Program-made: the position numbers and the translations under genes
Notes under the pieces: model-generated
Seen by the model: only the letters and a program-made list of their open reading frames with translations
The model's database searches: none
What the model was told of the DNA's origin: nothing
Source of the DNA: Lactarius indigo
Lineage: Eukaryota > Basidiomycota > Agaricomycetes > Russulales > Russulaceae
Reading direction: 5' to 3'
NCBI GenBank assembly: GCA_025766275.1
Contig: JAFKAC010000128.1
Span: 62,001-126,000, forward strand
DNA: 64,000 nt
In this document: piece after piece, positions 32,529 through 44,555 of the stretch
Layout: the number at the start of each line of letters is the position of its first letter
Numbering within the stretch: the first letter of the stretch is position 1

Positions 32529-33609
32529 TGTTACGGTTCTGCGTGTTGGACCCTTACTGTACCGGTTGTGGCTACGGCTGTAAGGTATATTAGTCACAGA
32601 CTCGGAGTTTACGATAGGAGTTAGGCGTTGGGAGATGACTTGATCCTAGTACAGGTAGTAGTAGTATTAGGATTGCGGTACTTACGCGATACGTTGGATG
32701 CTACAATACGGTGACTCATAGCAGCACTTGAAAGCCTGCTCTTCTTGTATTTAAGGTAGCTGTGGAAGACCAAGATACGCCATCTTGGTCTTCTTCAATC
32801 GTCACTTCTTGTCTCACGCATCTGATGAACAGCACACATGAAGATGATACTCACAGTGACAAGAAGACTGTGGTGAGATATCAAGAGTGGCTGAAAGGCA
32901 GCAACAGGGATGAAGTCAAGCAGAGTGAAGCAGAGGTTGTCTGGCACACAAACAGTGAGAACTGATGTTTATACATTGGAGGGAAGGGAGCTTACCTGGC
33001 ACACAAACAGTGAGAACTGATGTGGACCAGGAGCGTACATGCTACTCTACTTATACACTTTCTGGGAGTGACACTATACAAGGGATGTAACACAAGTCAC
33101 GTACTACAAGACAGTTATTGTTCTACAAACGGACAAAGGAATGGACGTTCTGAGAACAAGTACAGAAAGAACAAGGAGAGTCTAGAAGTCAGTGATATCA
33201 CAATGACATCATAATAAGGATAGAACAAAAAGAGAACAAAGAAGGATACAAGAACGCATAGTACAATGAAAGGTCTGGATATGTCCATATGATGTCACTG
33301 TACATGATGTCATAGATAAAGAAGTCCGAGATTGTACAGATCAAATCTAATCTAAAGCGGTCCTAATTAATCTACAGCAGTCCGTATCTGTAAGTCCGGT
33401 CCGTAAGAGCTGCTAAGTGCGCAAGGGTCACTTATCAACAGCATCTTGCCTCGTCTCTGGATCCAGAGCATAAGAGTCATCCGAATCTGCTAGTGTCTTC
33501 GAACATCTAGCCGCTGCCTTCGTGCCATACGCCTAGCGCGTGATTAGCTAAGTCACAAGTCGCCTACTGTTATACGCTCAAGTCGAGCTAACGTTGTGAC
33601 GGCGTTACA
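32529..33609 (+). repeat. GB 5' LTR with internal insertion
   Basis: The outer parts (32529-32817 and about 33445-33609) match the GC LTR. About 620 bp between them (32818-33444) has no counterpart there and no coding potential I recognise. It carries the direct repeat tggcacacaaacagtgagaa twice (32941 and 32999). TATTTAA is at 32748, and the hairpin gaagaccaagat / atcttggtcttc at 32765-32793. Confidence 0.75.
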
Positions 33610-33626
33610 TTAAGACCAAGATATCT
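33610..33626 (+). promoter_or_regulatory. GB primer-binding site, self-complementary to R
   Basis: TTAAGACCAAGATATC follows the LTR end. AAGACCAAGAT (33612-33622) pairs with ATCTTGGTCTT at 32782-32792, 34 nt after the TATTTAA start. Confidence 0.7.
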
Positions 33627-33630
33627 AATT

Positions 33631-35187
33631 GTGGCGACTGTCAACACCCGAGAACAGTGGACGAACTTCCATCCCTACTACTTAGAACGAAGGGGAGATC
33701 GCAACGTACCAACCCGATTCCTAGGAGCAGCCCGGTGGATAGACCGAGGAGACGAAACCGGATATTTCGTCGAATTTAACGGACCTATGAGGTTCAGACC
33801 CGTTGAGTTCAATTTCGACCACTTGTGCTGGGTAGAAATTACGTGGAACCCTATAGACCATCGCTGGGACGTCGTCAGACCAGCGGGAAGACAGTATCAG
33901 TGCGACATCGACGCACGAGAACTCAATTCACGAGCAGACTGGGGACCGATTGACGGTCAGATACGGGAACACTCCACAGGAGAAGTGGTAAGCGAAGAAA
34001 CCAAAGAGGAAGAACAAAGCGAGGAAAATCGACCAGCAAGCGTTGGGCCTATTGAGCAATACACTATCCAATGAGCTGAGTCTCTACACATCTCAGAACA
34101 GCCAGAAGTCATTCACGTACAGTTGCCTGCAGCAGAGATGGCCACAACTACGATGACGGCAGAAGAAATCATGACCGTAAGAGAACAAGCAGCACGAGAA
34201 GCAGCCGAGGCAATCAGAGCAGAATCCCAACGACATCTCCTACCCATTAATCCCGAAACGGGACATCGCATGACCGTGGACGACACCGCGATTTTTCGGG
34301 CTATTGGACCCGACCGAGGAGACCCCCCATCTGGGGACGGACCAAGACGAGGACTACCACTTGACCCCCCTCCAGGATGGGGAGGACCCCCAGGAGGAGA
34401 CTTTCCCCGACGATCGGGTGGAGGAGGAAATCCACCGGACATTCCAAACAACCCACCAGGAGGAGGTCCACCAGATGGAGGAGGAGCTCCACCAGGCAGA
34501 GGAGGAGGCCCACTAGGAGGCGGACACGAGAAACTAACCGGTGAACCCCCCACTATTTTTGATGGAGATTGCACTAAAGTCGACTCTTTCCTCACACAAT
34601 GGCATGTATACTGGGGTATGAATCTCGACACCCCCATCATGCGCAACGACTACCGACGAAGTCTCCTCTTCCTCTCCTACATCAAGGGGGTATCCGTCAG
34701 CGAATGGGTACTCTCGTACCTCAAGTGGCTCAACCGACAAATACAATGAGGGATAGACCAACATACAAGGGATCTATGGAACGCAGTGGCGGAGGGTTTT
34801 AATCAAAGGTTCGTTAATACCCTCGAATGAGAACAAGCTCAAGCCCTGTTGAGAAAGGGGCTTAAAATGGTCGATGGAGATATCGACAAATATGTCAACG
34901 AATTCGAAGAAGCTGCCAGGAAGGCCAGCTACCGCCTCAACGACCCCCAGACCATCAACTTGTTCACGAAGGGGTTACCCAAGAAGTTGTACGAAAAAAC
35001 CTACGACCTGGACGAGCCAGAAACATTCGACGAGTGGAAGCGGGCAACCCTTCGTCGACAACGCAACTACATTCACATCCGTGCAAGGGTGGATGAATAC
35101 AAGGACACTAAGCCGAAGAAGGTGAGCAATGCCGGATGGACGGTTCCTCAAAACCTTGCAAATCCATGGGCAATGGATACTTCCGCC
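33631..35187 (+). pseudogene. gag: GB Gag with three TGA codons
   Basis: The frame begins GTG GCG with no ATG at the start. TGA codons lie at 34072-34074, 34747-34749 and 34828-34830, and all segments are in the same frame. The last two stand where the sister copy GC has CGA and CGC. Parts: an N-terminal globular domain (GYFVEFNGPMRFRPVEF), an acidic linker, a conserved EEIMTVREQAAREAAEAI helix, a Gly/Pro-rich stretch, and the capsid-like region (WHVYWGMNLDTPIMRNDYRR; MVDGDIDKYVNEFEEAARKA). The frame ends at NPWAMDTSA where LINE DNA begins. Confidence 0.85.
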
Positions 35188-35342
35188 ATATCCATCCCTT
35201 CTTTCCCTCGTACCACCACCATCTCCTCAGAGCTAGTGCTGGTTCTAGTCTATTTGCTGCTGAATACAACCTCTAAACACCTCTGCTCGCTGTTGGGGAA
35301 ACCGCCTGGGCCTAGCTCGCGACCTCCTTCAGCCTTCTCACC

Positions 35343-38300
35343 ATGGCATCCGATGCCAACTTCCCCCTTCCTCGCCACGACTACTCCTCTCCCACCAAAC
35401 TAACAGAACTCCCTCTCCCCTTGACTACCTCCTCCACGGGTCCCCTGAATAATTCGGGAACCTACAACGCTGCTACTCTGGGTCCTATTGTCGCTGACGG
35501 CCATGGGCAACCCCGTCGAAGGGACGACGGGAACGCCCATTGGGACCCCCTCGCTCCCATTGTTATCCCCCCCACTTCTTCCCCTGCGGCTGGGCAATCC
35601 CCGCAGGACTCTGTGATGGGCTTGCCAGAGTCGGAAGAGCCCACTGTCCCTGCCATCGACTCGCAACCTCTATGGGACGCTGTTCCCCCGATCACTAACA
35701 CGAACCTGCCTGCTGAACCTGAAACGATTGTGGTACGCGGCAGGGCACTCAAGGGCGCTACCACCCCTCGTGCCCGCTCCAGAGCCGTGTCCACTGCCTC
35801 CGCGTGGACGCACGTAACAGAAGAAACTGTGTCAGATACTGGGTCCCTTGACCGCGCTGCTCAGCGCATGTCGGGCCAGAACGACCCTGCACGCTTCCAT
35901 ACGATCAATGACGCCATCAGGGCAGGTTTGCTTCCCCCCCCTCATGGCATTGACGTCCCTGCAGTTGACATTGCCAGCCTCCACCTGGACGCTGATGAAT
36001 CCAAGGAACTTAACTCTCTAGCCGACCTCCTGGCCGAGGAGCTCTCACAGGTGGTTGGCCACGCAGCCCTCGGCTGGGGGGGTTACCGCATTACCAACCC
36101 GCTCCCCCTCTGTAAAGATCCTGACCTTCCCGTGGTACCTGCAACCTTCCACGCTGCTGCAAATCTAGTGCTGACGGCACTAGACGCTGGCGCGGCAAAG
36201 CAGGACGGCGAGCTTATCACCAAAATACTGACCCCTCACTCATGGATGCGCCTTACGCTGGCTGTCCTAAGCGCAATAATTCGGGGGGCCCTCCGCTCTC
36301 CTGCCCCCTTAAAGAACAAGACCATGCCAATTAACAACAACCCAGACACCTTCCCAATTCACCAAGACCTCCTCCGCCCCAAAAACGAAGGCGGTGCAGC
36401 GATCTTAATGGCTAACCAAATAGCGGGCCTCTTCGGTACCGCCTCCAACCACCCGGATAGCGATATGCCCGAATCCTACTTTGACCGCGTCACTGACCTC
36501 GTGTATAACAAACTGCCACACTCGAAAACCCGCCCCGCCCCTCCTAAGACCCCTGCTCTGACGGAGCAGGAGGAGGCTGGCCTATGGAGACAAGCTAGGG
36601 AAACACTCCTAGCAGAATACCGCGAAGAGATTCGGATTGATGATATCGCAATGCAACAGATCAAAGATGCCGTCAAGGCCGAGATCTTTGCTAACCTTAA
36701 CCAAGAAGCATTGTCCAATCTTGATGAATGGCGGGAGGTATACTGCCGGGAGTTCGTGGATGCAATGCACTCTGCTATGGACACCCTGAACCCAGGACTC
36801 GGGGACGTCGCACGCCTCAAGGGCAAGGCGAAAGGTGACCCCCTCCCACCTACCGTTTCCCAGGTAGTACGGGACGCAGAACCGGCTATCCGGGCTGAAG
36901 TACAGGCGCGAGTCAGCGAATACAAAGCACAAATCGACGAAGACATCCGTAAAGGTATTATGGAGGACCCCACCTCGGCCTTTTTGAACCAGGACTACCA
37001 CCGCCAGCTGGCTGAAGACGTGCTCCGCGAATACAAGGATAACTTAGCAGCATCTCTACAAGGAGAGAAAGAACTAATCAAGGAACAAATGGAGCGCGGT
37101 GCCCGGGAAGAACGGACCGCCATCCGAGAACAAGCAATAGCGGACTGCGAGACCCACAAAGATACGGTCCGCACCTCGGTCAAGTATTGGAAGACACATT
37201 ACCGCAATGCGCAGGAACTTTCCTTCCTACGCAAAGAAGCTAACAGACTGGGCTTTGCCCTCACTCCCATAGACGAGGCCGCTAAGGCTAGAGAGCTCGA
37301 GGCGTTCAAGAAATACGCCCTTGGTCCTCTCGTTGTAGACGGCTACAAGCTCTCCAGTTCTCCGCCGTTGCGGGCACTGACGCCCGCTCCAGATGCACCG
37401 CATACACCCCCCCGACTCCTCACTTCCGCTCTTCCCCACGACCCCAATGTCACTCCAACACCAATACGGGTGAAGTGATTCCGTACAGACGAGGATACTG
37501 CGGTCATCGCGCCAATAGCCTTCTACCCTCCTGACTTAACCACATACCCCCCCTCGTCTCCAGTTACACGCCTCGACATCCCCCTTCCCCCCCCCACGCC
37601 TATGGAGGAAGATTTCGCATATGCACTCGAAAATGCTGCGGAGACAGCTATTCGCAACAACCCGGGGCTTGAGGCTTCTGCGCACACGCCACCGCGACAG
37701 CCGGTTGCCGTTCCCCTCGAACCACCTATCCCGGTACACAACCCCAGTGTCCCACTGCCACAGGCAGCTCCCGTCCCGGCCGTGTTGTCGCCGCCGATTG
37801 GAAAGCTCGTAGAACCCCCTGCGCCACCTCCGGCTGCCCCGGGTGATCTCGTTTCCCTGATCGCAGCGTTCAACTTGACCATCGCACGCCTCGAAGCGAA
37901 GCTAGAAGGTGGCCTCGATGCACAGAATAGACGCATCGAAACCCTTTTCGCTTCCCGCGACCCACGTCATAAACCTGAGAAGCAACCTGCTAAAGCAAAG
38001 GAGGCGGTGGCAGCCCCTCCCTTGCCCAAAACAGTGGCTTCTGGCTCCCACCCAATGGATGAGACCCCGTGCTTTGCCCGGGTCGACGACCCTGGGTCGG
38101 AGCCCATCATTGATTTGTCAACACCAGGTGTGAGGCTGGACCCCCAGGCACCTCCCGTCGTCCTGCGGGAAGCCTTCCAACCCCCGCCCGACAAGCACGT
38201 TCCCCTCACGACCAACTCACGTGGCAAACCCACCACATCCGCCATCATGCCCACCTCTTGGGCCGGAGTCGTCACACAACAAGCGGCACAACAACAGGCC

Positions 38301-40199
38301 AAGAATTCCTCACAGAGTCGTGCTACAACTCAGGGCACCGGCCGTACCCCGGCCGGCAAATCTCGACCTGAGACTGCCCAGAGACAATCAAACGCGGCGA
38401 CCACTGAGGTCACGGTCATCAGAAAACATGGGGTCGAGGACCCGCAAATCGAACTCCACCTCTTTAAACGCGCTCCCTCCACATTTGTAGCCGAAGCCAG
38501 AGCAGAGATCGAATGGGTCTCCGGAGGATCTCTCCTCCTCTTGGCTGGACGATGGTCCATGAACGCCTCCGCCCACAACTTCGTCTATACGTTCCAAGGA
38601 GCCAATATCCCTTTCGCAAACATCTACCCCTTCAGAAACATTCTTGTCGCCCCTCTCATGACTGGCTACGTCGTCCCCAACGACGGCTGGACGTACGCTC
38701 AACTCCGTGGAGTATCCACAAGAGGAGCAGACCATACCATTTATTCCAATGACCAACTTAGACTCGAACTCATCTGCAATGTCCCCTTTAAGAACGCCAT
38801 ATTCTGCGTCGCCCCCCATTGGCAGGGCTCCATGACTCGTGTTGCGGAGCAAGAGGCCTCTATGGTCTCCTTCGCTTATGCTGACCACAACGGTGGTGTT
38901 TCAAACGCTGCCAGGTCGAATTCCATCTACATGTTCAACGCGGAGGTGAAGCTGTTCATCACTGGTGACGCTCCGACCATCAGTATGTGCGGCCGCTGCC
39001 ATGCTATCGGTCACACCACGGACTCCCCCGCTTGTCCCTTACCCTCCAACTCGGTGCGCTGTGTGAAATGTGGAGGATCCCACCATGTTGAAGACCACGC
39101 CACCCACTGTCCGCACCCACATGAGGTCGTTGGAATTTGCAAGTGCACTTTCCCATGCCTCAACTGCAAGGGTAACCACGCGACTCGGTCGCCTTGGTGT
39201 CCCATGAAGAAGGAGTTTGCCCCCCCTCCTCTGGCACCCAAGCCCGATCTGTCTAACCCCGGTGCAAACTCGTCGGCCAAACCCTCTGCCAAGGGTAAAG
39301 CCAAATCTGTTCCCTCTCCCCCGTCGGAAGGATTAGTCCCGACTCAACGGGAGGACATCCCCGTGTCTGCAGGAGACGAGGACGGATTCACCACGGTACG
39401 TAAACGAGGCAGAGGACGGACCGGAGGGCAACGCAAGCGATCAAAAGTCGCCGCTCGACCCCTCACTTCCGCCTCGGCCGCCCCAGCACCCCACACTGCA
39501 GCAGCGCACTTCGCTATGGAAGAACCCCTTGTCTCTGCCATCTCGGTTCCGCGTACGCAGAAACCGCGCATCCCTTTGCCCTCTGTAGACGACATACGCA
39601 CCATCCACCTTAAACACGGAGCTGACATCGAACAGACGCTGGCTAGCATCGAACGCCTCTGCCCCGCCAACCAACCAGACTGCGACGCCAATCGCCGCCT
39701 TCTCGCCGAGGACTGGCACCTCACCCCCGACGAGGACCCTACCACCACCCTCCTCGAATCTAGCGCCTTCCGCTTCACTGTGAAACACGGACTCCCGCTT
39801 ACACGCCAATACACTGAACGCGTCCTCACAGAAAAGAAGTCAATGGCGGCCGCTCGCCGAGCCCTCGAAGACTTCACAGAACGGTGGACGCGCCTCTCTC
39901 CCTACACCTTCGCCCTGAGCGTCCTGGAAGACGGTCAGCACTTCGCGGCTATTGGGGAACAGGAAGACACGGAATCCCCCCCTTCCCTTACTGACAACGA
40001 CCGCCTCATGATACGCCGCATCACACAGAGCAACTACAACTTCCATTTTGCCATGGATGCATCCCTCCCTCCGTTGACTGACACCATTATCGACTTCCTC
40101 ACCAACTCCTACCCTCTCAACCTCTTCAAAGATATTACCCAGGGCGAGCACCTCTGGGCAATCATCAACGACGCCATCCGCTCCCCCCTCTATGCATAA
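35343..40199 (+). CDS. LINE ORF1 protein, about 1618 codons with one TGA
   Basis: The ATG at 35343 opens a frame that is continuous to TAA 40197-40199 except for one TGA at 37476-37478 (context AAG TGA TTC CGT). The 41 codons after it contain no ATG but stay open, so the two long ORFs are parts of one gene, and CGA to TGA is the likely lesion. The N-terminal half is Ser/Pro-rich, then helical (about residues 170-360), then a long charged coiled-coil-like segment (about 400-640). The second half has Pro-rich stretches, an RRM-like or esterase-like region (about 37602+860 onward), and CCHC knuckles (CGRCHAIGHTTDSPAC, CVKCGGSHHVEDHATHC, CLNCKGNHATRSPWC at 38980-39210). ORF1 proteins bind LINE RNA. 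This is unusually long for an ORF1. Confidence 0.75.
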
Positions 40200-41154
40200 T
40201 ACATCCATCCTCTCTGTTAACATGCGTCGACGTAACGATGCAATGCACGCTCTCTTATCTACCAACGACACAGACGATATCATTTGCGTCCAGGAACCAT
40301 GGTTCGGCACCATCGGTACTGCGCGCGGGGACAAGGAGAAACAGGGAATTGAAGTTCTTGGTGGGGCGAACCACCGGAGCTGGTCCCTCTTCTACCCCCA
40401 CTTCAATCACACATCAAGAGCCAAGGTAATGATATACTCGCGCAGATTTAGTAGGCTGGCCTCTAAAAGACGATTACACCCCGTACAAATAATCCCTCGC
40501 CTCGACTTAGTCTCCCATCCATCCATCATGATAGTTGACGCTAGACTACATACCTACACACTACGCATTATTAACTTTTACAACGACATCGCCGACCCCT
40601 CGGCATTGCGCTCTTTACTCACGCTTGACCTAGACCCCACCACCCCGACAGTTCTTGTCGGGGATTTCAATCTACATGCCCCGCGCTGGTCTCCGAGGGG
40701 TTGGTCACCCTTTTCTCCCCGACGACAGGACTTTGAGGAATGGGCCATGGTCCAGACCTTTGATCTTGCGTCGGAACCTGGAGTCACCACGCGGAGGGGA
40801 ACCGAGAACGAACGCGACAGTGTGCTGGACCTGGTCTGGCACAACCTTGCAGCGATCTCTACGGAATCCCTCTCTCCCCCGGTCGTTGACTGGGAGGCGT
40901 CGATCGCGTCTGACCACGCAGGCATCTGCTTTTCTTGGAGCATTGAAGGCATTCATTGCGGCCCCAAACAACACACGGTCACGTCCTTCTCAATCACATG
41001 GGACGATGAGGTCCTCAAAGCATGGCGCGAAGACATCTCCTCCCGCCTTCCCACTCCTTCCACCCTCTTCAACCCCCTCCAAATTGACGTTGCTGCAGAA
41101 CAACTCCAAACCGCCATTGCCAATGCCTCTACCACCCACTTCGGCACAAAATGC
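40192..41154 (+). pseudogene. LINE ORF2, endonuclease domain only
   Basis: The ATG at 40192 overlaps the ORF1 stop (ATGCATAA, 8 nt). The APE/exonuclease-endonuclease-phosphatase fold is visible: SVNMRRR (Asn, residue 9), ICVQEPWFG (Glu, about 35), VLVGDFNLHAPRW (Asp/Asn, about 157), DSVLDLVW, and SDHAGICFSW (catalytic Asp-His, about 244). It would nick target DNA for target-primed reverse transcription. The frame runs to 41346 but leaves LINE sequence near 41155, so RT is gone. Confidence 0.85.
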
Positions 41155-41211
41155 TATGATTTTCTTGGACTCGTTTCTTTCTTTACCATTGTTTCCTTCC
41201 CACACTACACG

Positions 41212-41986
41212 TGTCACGGACGCTCTATTTTTGCCTTATTTTTCGGTACTTTTACGGATTTATTTGGTGAAGATATGAGACTCCAACGTTGCGCTCAAAC
41301 ATCCAAGTCCTTATCATTAGATATGATAAGATGGTTAGTCACGTGACGCCAACATGTGCACCCACAAGCACGTGACCCTGGGATAGTAACCTCCTCATCG
41401 GATGTTACCTCTTTAGGTCACCTTCCACACTAGTAAAGTAGTTTCTCATTGGACGATAAGCAGGGAAGGTTCTAGACAGTTCTAGACTACGTTGTCATAG
41501 GGTTGTGACTCATAGATAAGGACACGTCATTGTTCTGTCAGCGTTAATGACTGTGCATCAGTCAGCACAATAGATAACGCTATTATTAGATACAACGCGT
41601 CAGCGCCTGACTCATTACTATTACACATACCTTTAGTAATAAGGTTCTATAGTAATTCGAACTCAGCCGCAGCATAGTATATAAACCCTCATGTAGCGTC
41701 CTGAGTGGAACCAACTTGTCCTCTTGGTTCTCCACTCAGGTGCGTATTTCCCTTGTACTTCCCTTACCTCTCCAATGTTAACTTGTCCTCTTGGTTCTCC
41801 ACTCAGCGTGCCACAGCGTGATCACCAGACCTTTGGACTTGCATAAAGTCCTCACGTGTGTCTACTCTCCGTTGTGACTGTACGTTCGGCGCGTGACTTG
41901 TCTCCGCGCTAGGCTTGGGTGTATACCAGTTCAGTTCACTTACCTTCACCTTGGTCTAGTTGTACGTGATAAGTCATACCGCTACA
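41212..41986 (+). repeat. GE 5' LTR, 775 bp
   Basis: It starts TGTCACGGACGC and ends ACCGCTACA. TATATAA is at 41678. A 27-bp direct repeat (core cttgtcctcttggttctcca) occurs at 41713-41739 and 41780-41806. A hairpin (gagtggaaccaa / ttggttctccactc) spans 41703-41738. Both ends are inferred: the 3' end from the primer-site pattern shared with GA and GC, the 5' end from TG alone. Confidence 0.6.
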
Positions 41987-42001
41987 TTAGGACAAGTTCT
42001 T
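41987..42001 (+). promoter_or_regulatory. GE primer-binding site, self-complementary to R
   Basis: TTAGGACAAGTTCTT follows the LTR. AGGACAAGTT (41989-41998) pairs with AACTTGTCCT at 41713-41722, 35 nt after the TATATAA start; a second identical copy is at 41780-41789. Confidence 0.65.
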
Positions 42002-42629
42002 CCTTCACACGCCCCTTCTATCTTACCGGCGTTTTCTACTTTCCCTTTTAGGTGGTTGACGACCACAAGTCCCTTGTGTTATCCACCTCACTCTTTGCCT
42101 GTGGACCTTCGTACGCAGAATCTGCGCTATCTTGGTACAACTCTAGTGTCCGTAAAATCGGCATAGATTGTGCTTGCCTATAGGACTTTATCTGGTCATC
42201 AGTAAAGTTCCTGGGTACTGCTTGCAGAACTGGTCACCACGCCAGATAAGCTGCAAGTGGAAGAGAAGCCTGCCAGGCCTAGCCTGCGACAGCTGTACGC
42301 GAAGTAAACAGAAAAGTTTGAGAGCGCTTCGGCGTGAGAGGCAGCCAACAGGTCGAGAAGACTGAGGCAGACAGCCTTGTGGCTCTACACATTCCATTAC
42401 CCTATTCCTGAGTGTTCCGTTATCGCCGCAGCCTCGCGCAGTGTGAAACACCACTGTGTATCGGTCTTGCTTGATCGGACTCTCCAATCACCTTCGACTT
42501 AGCGCTTCGCGGTCGTCGTAACACGTCGTCACACTATACCACCTTCCATTTCCAAACTGCCTCGCATATTTGCGAACGTTTGTCAGCGTCTTCGACGTAT
42601 CTTCCGGAGGAGACAGGAAACAGTTCTTC
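42002..42629. other. GE leader, no gene
   Basis: Untranslated leader between the primer site and the first Gag-like frame. Short ORFs only; nothing recognisable. Confidence 0.5.
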
Positions 42630-44555
42630 CTGTCCCAGCGCCCCCGTCACCCCCACGTTCATATTTCACTCCAAATCTAGCCTCTGCTTCGGCATCGCTA
42701 CACGTTCAGGGAGCAGGTCAATCGTCCTCTGACCCGATCCCTTCACCCCGATTTGCATCTCCAACTCCGACAGAAGTTTCGGAGCACTCCTACCGTTCGG
42801 CGCACTCCTCCTCCAACGAGACACTCGTTGACGACCCCCAAGCACCCCCTGTAGTTTATCAGCAAGAAATCTTTGCTGGTGAAGAAGTTCACTACAGGTT
42901 TTCTCTAGAAGGCGAACCACAGAACGACGCGGAAGCATACGTCCGTGCCATCTATTACGACAGAGAATTTCGCTTCGCCCTTCTAGAACTTCACGGAGCA
43001 TTTGGCCTTGTTGCAGGCACCCCTTTCACCGTCCCTCAGCTGATCACATTTGCGGCAGCACTAGTCCCCGAACTTTCTCCTCCCCCATCCGTCCAATCCC
43101 ACGATAGCTCCCAAAGGGAAACAGAGAGCAGCACAAGCCCAAGCTCAGTATCCCACAGGAGTAACGTCCAAGTACAGAACGATCCTCTCTAAAGAAGAAA
43201 AAGAGTGGACCAGGAACTTCGACAACTGGGACAACTTCGACGAAGACGAACAGCTTCGCCTCATCGAAGACAGACGGGAGTCGATAAAAAAGTACGAGGA
43301 AAGAAAAAGACAGGACGAACTAGATAAGATGTCTGCCGCCGCCGCCGCTCCCCCCACATCTACAGCTCCTGCTCCGCCCCCAACTCTCAACGACTGCTTG
43401 CGCCTAATAAGCGACTTAGGCCAAGTAGTCGGTATACTTACGCAAAAAGTCACGGACTTGACCGCACAGGTTTCAGCAACCGCGGCCAAGCCCAGCACCA
43501 AGCACAAGGAAGTAGTGGCCCGCCCCAAAGCCTGGGATGGGAAAGGCAACTCCACAGATGCCCGTCACTTCCTTGCAGCCTTCCATAATTGGGCAGGCTC
43601 ACAGCAGGACGCTATGAACACCTGGGACCCGGCCCAGGGCATGTACTTCCAGGCAGAGGACCACTGGATTATGGCGGTTCTTAACCTTATGGAAGGGGAA
43701 GCCAAGTCATGGGCTCTCCCTTACCTCGAACAACTTCAGACAAACAATATCCCGTTCGGTAGCTCTTGGGACGAATTCGTCAAAGAGTTCAACCGACGGT
43801 TCTCGCCCCTCGACACCACAGAAACAGCGAGGGAGCAGCTGAAGAAGACAAAACAGGGCCGCGGATCGGTTGCAGAGTACCGATCCGTGTTCGAACAGTA
43901 CTCTGGACAGACTGGATGGTCAAAAGCAGACCTCCGCACCCGCTTTTACGACGGTCTCTCAGACCGCGTAAAAGACGCCTTAGCCTTGACGGACAAGGCC
44001 CACGTCGACTTCGACGACCTCAAGCAAGTCTCACAGTCGCTGGATCAGCGACTGAGACAGAGGGACTCGGAGAAGAAGGGCGGTTCGTCTAGCCAGTCGA
44101 TCTTGCCTGCAGGCAAGCCGTCCGATCCAGACGCGATGCAAGTTGACGCATCACGCCAACAGGGATCCGGCACGAGCAAGCCCGCATCCGGCGGGAAGAC
44201 CCGGCAGGATTATCAAAAACATATGCAAGGCAAATGTTACGGGTGTGGTTCCAAGGACCACTCAAAGAAGGATGGAAATCACGAACGCGACGTGTGCCAC
44301 CATTGTCAAAAGGTTGGACATAGGGCACCCGTTTGCATGATCAAATTCATGGGGAAACCCGCCAAAGCGAAAGCAGCGGCCAGTAGTGAGGAGACCCCCT
44401 CCCAACCTTCTTCCAGTCAGTCGGCGGCTTCCACCGCCCAATCAAGCACCTCCGCACCGCCCAAAGCCAATACGTCCCAGGCAGACGTGGCAAAGTTATT
44501 GGCGGCGCTCACGGCCCAACAAGAGCAAATCAACGCTCTTAAGGCGGCTTTTTAG
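42630..44555 (+). pseudogene. gag: GE Gag, frameshifted near its N terminus
   Basis: From about 42630 to 43192 one frame encodes a Ser/Pro-rich start and a folded segment (EEVHYRFSLEGEPQND, RFALLELHGAFGLVAGT). From about 43155 coding continues in another frame (SKEEKEWTRNFDNWDNF), joining the ATG at 43329, so an indel near 43150-43190 is likely. The main part has a Retrotrans_gag-type domain (AWDGKGNSTDARHFLAAFHN, residues 70-90 from that ATG; FNRRFSPLDTTETAREQL about 155-175), then zinc knuckles in CYGCGSKDHSKKDGNH and CHHCQKVGHRAPVC (about 295-335), a Ser-rich linker and a C-terminal helix. The TAG (44553-44555) follows a T5 run and pol is -1. Confidence 0.8.

Larger units (their letters stand above)
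32529..35187 (+). mobile_element. Ty3/gypsy retrotransposon GB, 5' part
   Basis: The LTR (32529-33609), primer site (33610-33626) and gag (33631-35187) are closely related to the GC element. Pol is absent: LINE sequence starts at 35188 within the Gag C terminus. Three TGA codons interrupt gag. The element sits inside an inverted GD LTR. Confidence 0.85.
35188..41154 (+). mobile_element. LINE (non-LTR retrotransposon), cut after the endonuclease
   Basis: A 5' UTR of about 155 bp, a very long ORF1 and ORF2 with an AP-type endonuclease. The reverse transcriptase and 3' tail are missing; unrelated sequence starts near 41155, just before the GE LTR. The 5' junction lies in GB gag. By ORF1 zinc fingers plus an APE endonuclease it belongs among Tad/I/Jockey-like fungal LINEs, but the clade cannot be fixed without RT. 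Confidence 0.8.
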
